Assembly (NCBI RefSeq): GCF_017742245.1
Contig: NZ_JAGHKO010000004.1
Coordinates: 1,116,001-1,180,000, forward strand
Length of the DNA stretch: 64,000 bases
Direction of reading: 5' to 3'
Source: Niastella soli
GTDB taxonomy: Bacteria > Bacteroidota > Bacteroidia > Chitinophagales > Chitinophagaceae
Made by a program: the position numbers and the translations under genes. Below are positions 63,416-64,000 of the stretch, in pieces; the stretch's first letter is position 1, and each line of letters begins with the position of its first letter. Under the pieces are notes generated by a model. That model did not search any database, was not told the origin of the DNA, and saw nothing but the letters and a program-made list of their open reading frames with translations.

Positions 63416-64000
63416 TTAAAAGGAAGCGTTTATGCCAAAAGTGATCCCCCTGTTATAAGTAGGGCCAACCACATCCATATCCAGCCAGTCGATCTTCGAA
63501 AAGATCATTCCCGGGTTTACCACCTGTACATAGGCTTTTAAATTGGAAATAAAGGATGTTTTTAATGCTTTCCCGTTCACATTGTATCCCAACGATATAT
63601 TGCGGATCTTGAGAAATGAACCATTTTTATAACCAAATATCACATAGTATGGATCGCCGGCTCCCTCTGTATAGAATGGCCGCTGGTAGGCTGCATTCGT
63701 ATTGTTCTCCGTATAATAATCGATCACGCGTTGCGTACCGCGGGCACCTTGGGATTCGCCCCCTGTGTTATACATATATCCCAACCGTCCATAGATGAAG
63801 ATGGAAAATTCAAAGTTCTTATAAGAAACCGTATTGGTCATCCCCACTATCCATCTTGGTCTTGAATGGCCAATGAGCACACGGTCGTGGTTGGCATCGA
63901 TAAGGGTATCGCCATTCACATCAACCGGTCTTGCAGTGCCCGGTGCAAATTTGGCACTCCCTTTTGGATTTCTATTATATAACAGATAAGTGGAGGAGTC
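63416..64000 (-). CDS. SusC-family outer-membrane transporter, C-terminal part only (runs off window)
   Basis: The reading frame is open from the right edge of the window to a stop at 63416, giving the last ~194 residues of a SusC barrel. The calcium-loop-like DVNGDTLIDANHDRVLIG segment typical of SusC proteins (given in parts: VNGDT, DANHDRV) and the C-terminal ITFGINASF confirm the family. The start and plug domain lie outside the window. It pairs with the SusD 30 nt downstream. Confidence 0.9.
   Translation of the reverse strand, partial: DSSTYLLYNRNPKGSAKFAPGTARPVDVNGDTLIDANHDRVLIGHSRPRWIVGMTNTVSYKNFEFSIFIYGRLGYMYNTGGESQGARGTQRVIDYYTENNTNAAYQRPFYTEGAGDPYYVIFGYKNGSFLKIRNISLGYNVNGKALKTSFISNLKAYVQVVNPGMIFSKIDWLDMDVVGPTYNRGITFGINASF

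Overview
The window looks like a chromosomal segment of a Bacteroidota genome, most likely the Chitinophagaceae (Chitinophaga/Niastella-like). This rests on five SusC/SusD-type outer-membrane pairs or partial pairs, three proteins with C-terminal type IX secretion (T9SS) sorting domains, lipoproteins with Cys-Lys/Ser/Arg starts, a hybrid two-component regulator of PUL type, TAnnTTTG-like -7 boxes, and short intergenic repeats with period 7-8. No tRNA, rRNA, CRISPR array, transposase or phage gene was seen.

Region 1 (152-11442, minus strand) is one tight six-gene operon in the unusual order SusD, DUF5004-like, DUF4961-like, SusC, SusD, SusC. Region 2 (11848-18811, plus strand) holds an Lgt-like and an Lnt-like lipoprotein-modification pair. 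The Lnt stop overlaps the start of a secreted T9SS propeller protein, which is followed by a GH78-type alpha-L-rhamnosidase. Region 3 (18868-25472, minus) is a small sulfatase PUL, SusC-SusD-sulfatase, whose SusC carries one frameshift. Region 4 (25982-29816) has an SDR oxidoreductase, a PhyH-type dioxygenase, a lipoprotein and a small membrane protein.

Region 5 (29825-37760) is the most striking functional unit. A compact minus-strand operon runs egtB, egtD, a pyridine nucleotide-disulfide oxidoreductase, an ABC ATPase and an ABC permease fused to a binding protein. A DHA2-family MFS exporter is divergently transcribed. EgtB and EgtD make ergothioneine. The ABC pair has the architecture of the ergothioneine importer EgtUV, but the halves of its binding domain are in swapped order (circular permutation). 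The operon therefore seems to combine synthesis, uptake and possibly redox recycling of ergothioneine.

Region 6 (38069-42070) has a PKD-metzincin lipoprotein, an SBBP-repeat T9SS protein and a PI-PLC/GDPD-like phosphodiesterase, separated by clear terminators. Region 7 (42170-64000, minus) is a pectin-type PUL cluster: a 2351-residue T9SS pectate-lyase-like protein, SusD and SusC, a hybrid two-component sensor/regulator, a GH28 polygalacturonase with a decayed pectate-lyase remnant behind it, and a second SusD with a SusC that runs off the right edge. Nearly identical ~92-bp blocks lie upstream of the first SusC and of the GH28 gene, on either side of the regulator gene. They are good candidates for its operator. 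Three copies of a 29-bp hairpin and several period-7/8/9 tandem repeats are scattered through the window; one of the tandem repeats lies inside the regulator's coding sequence.
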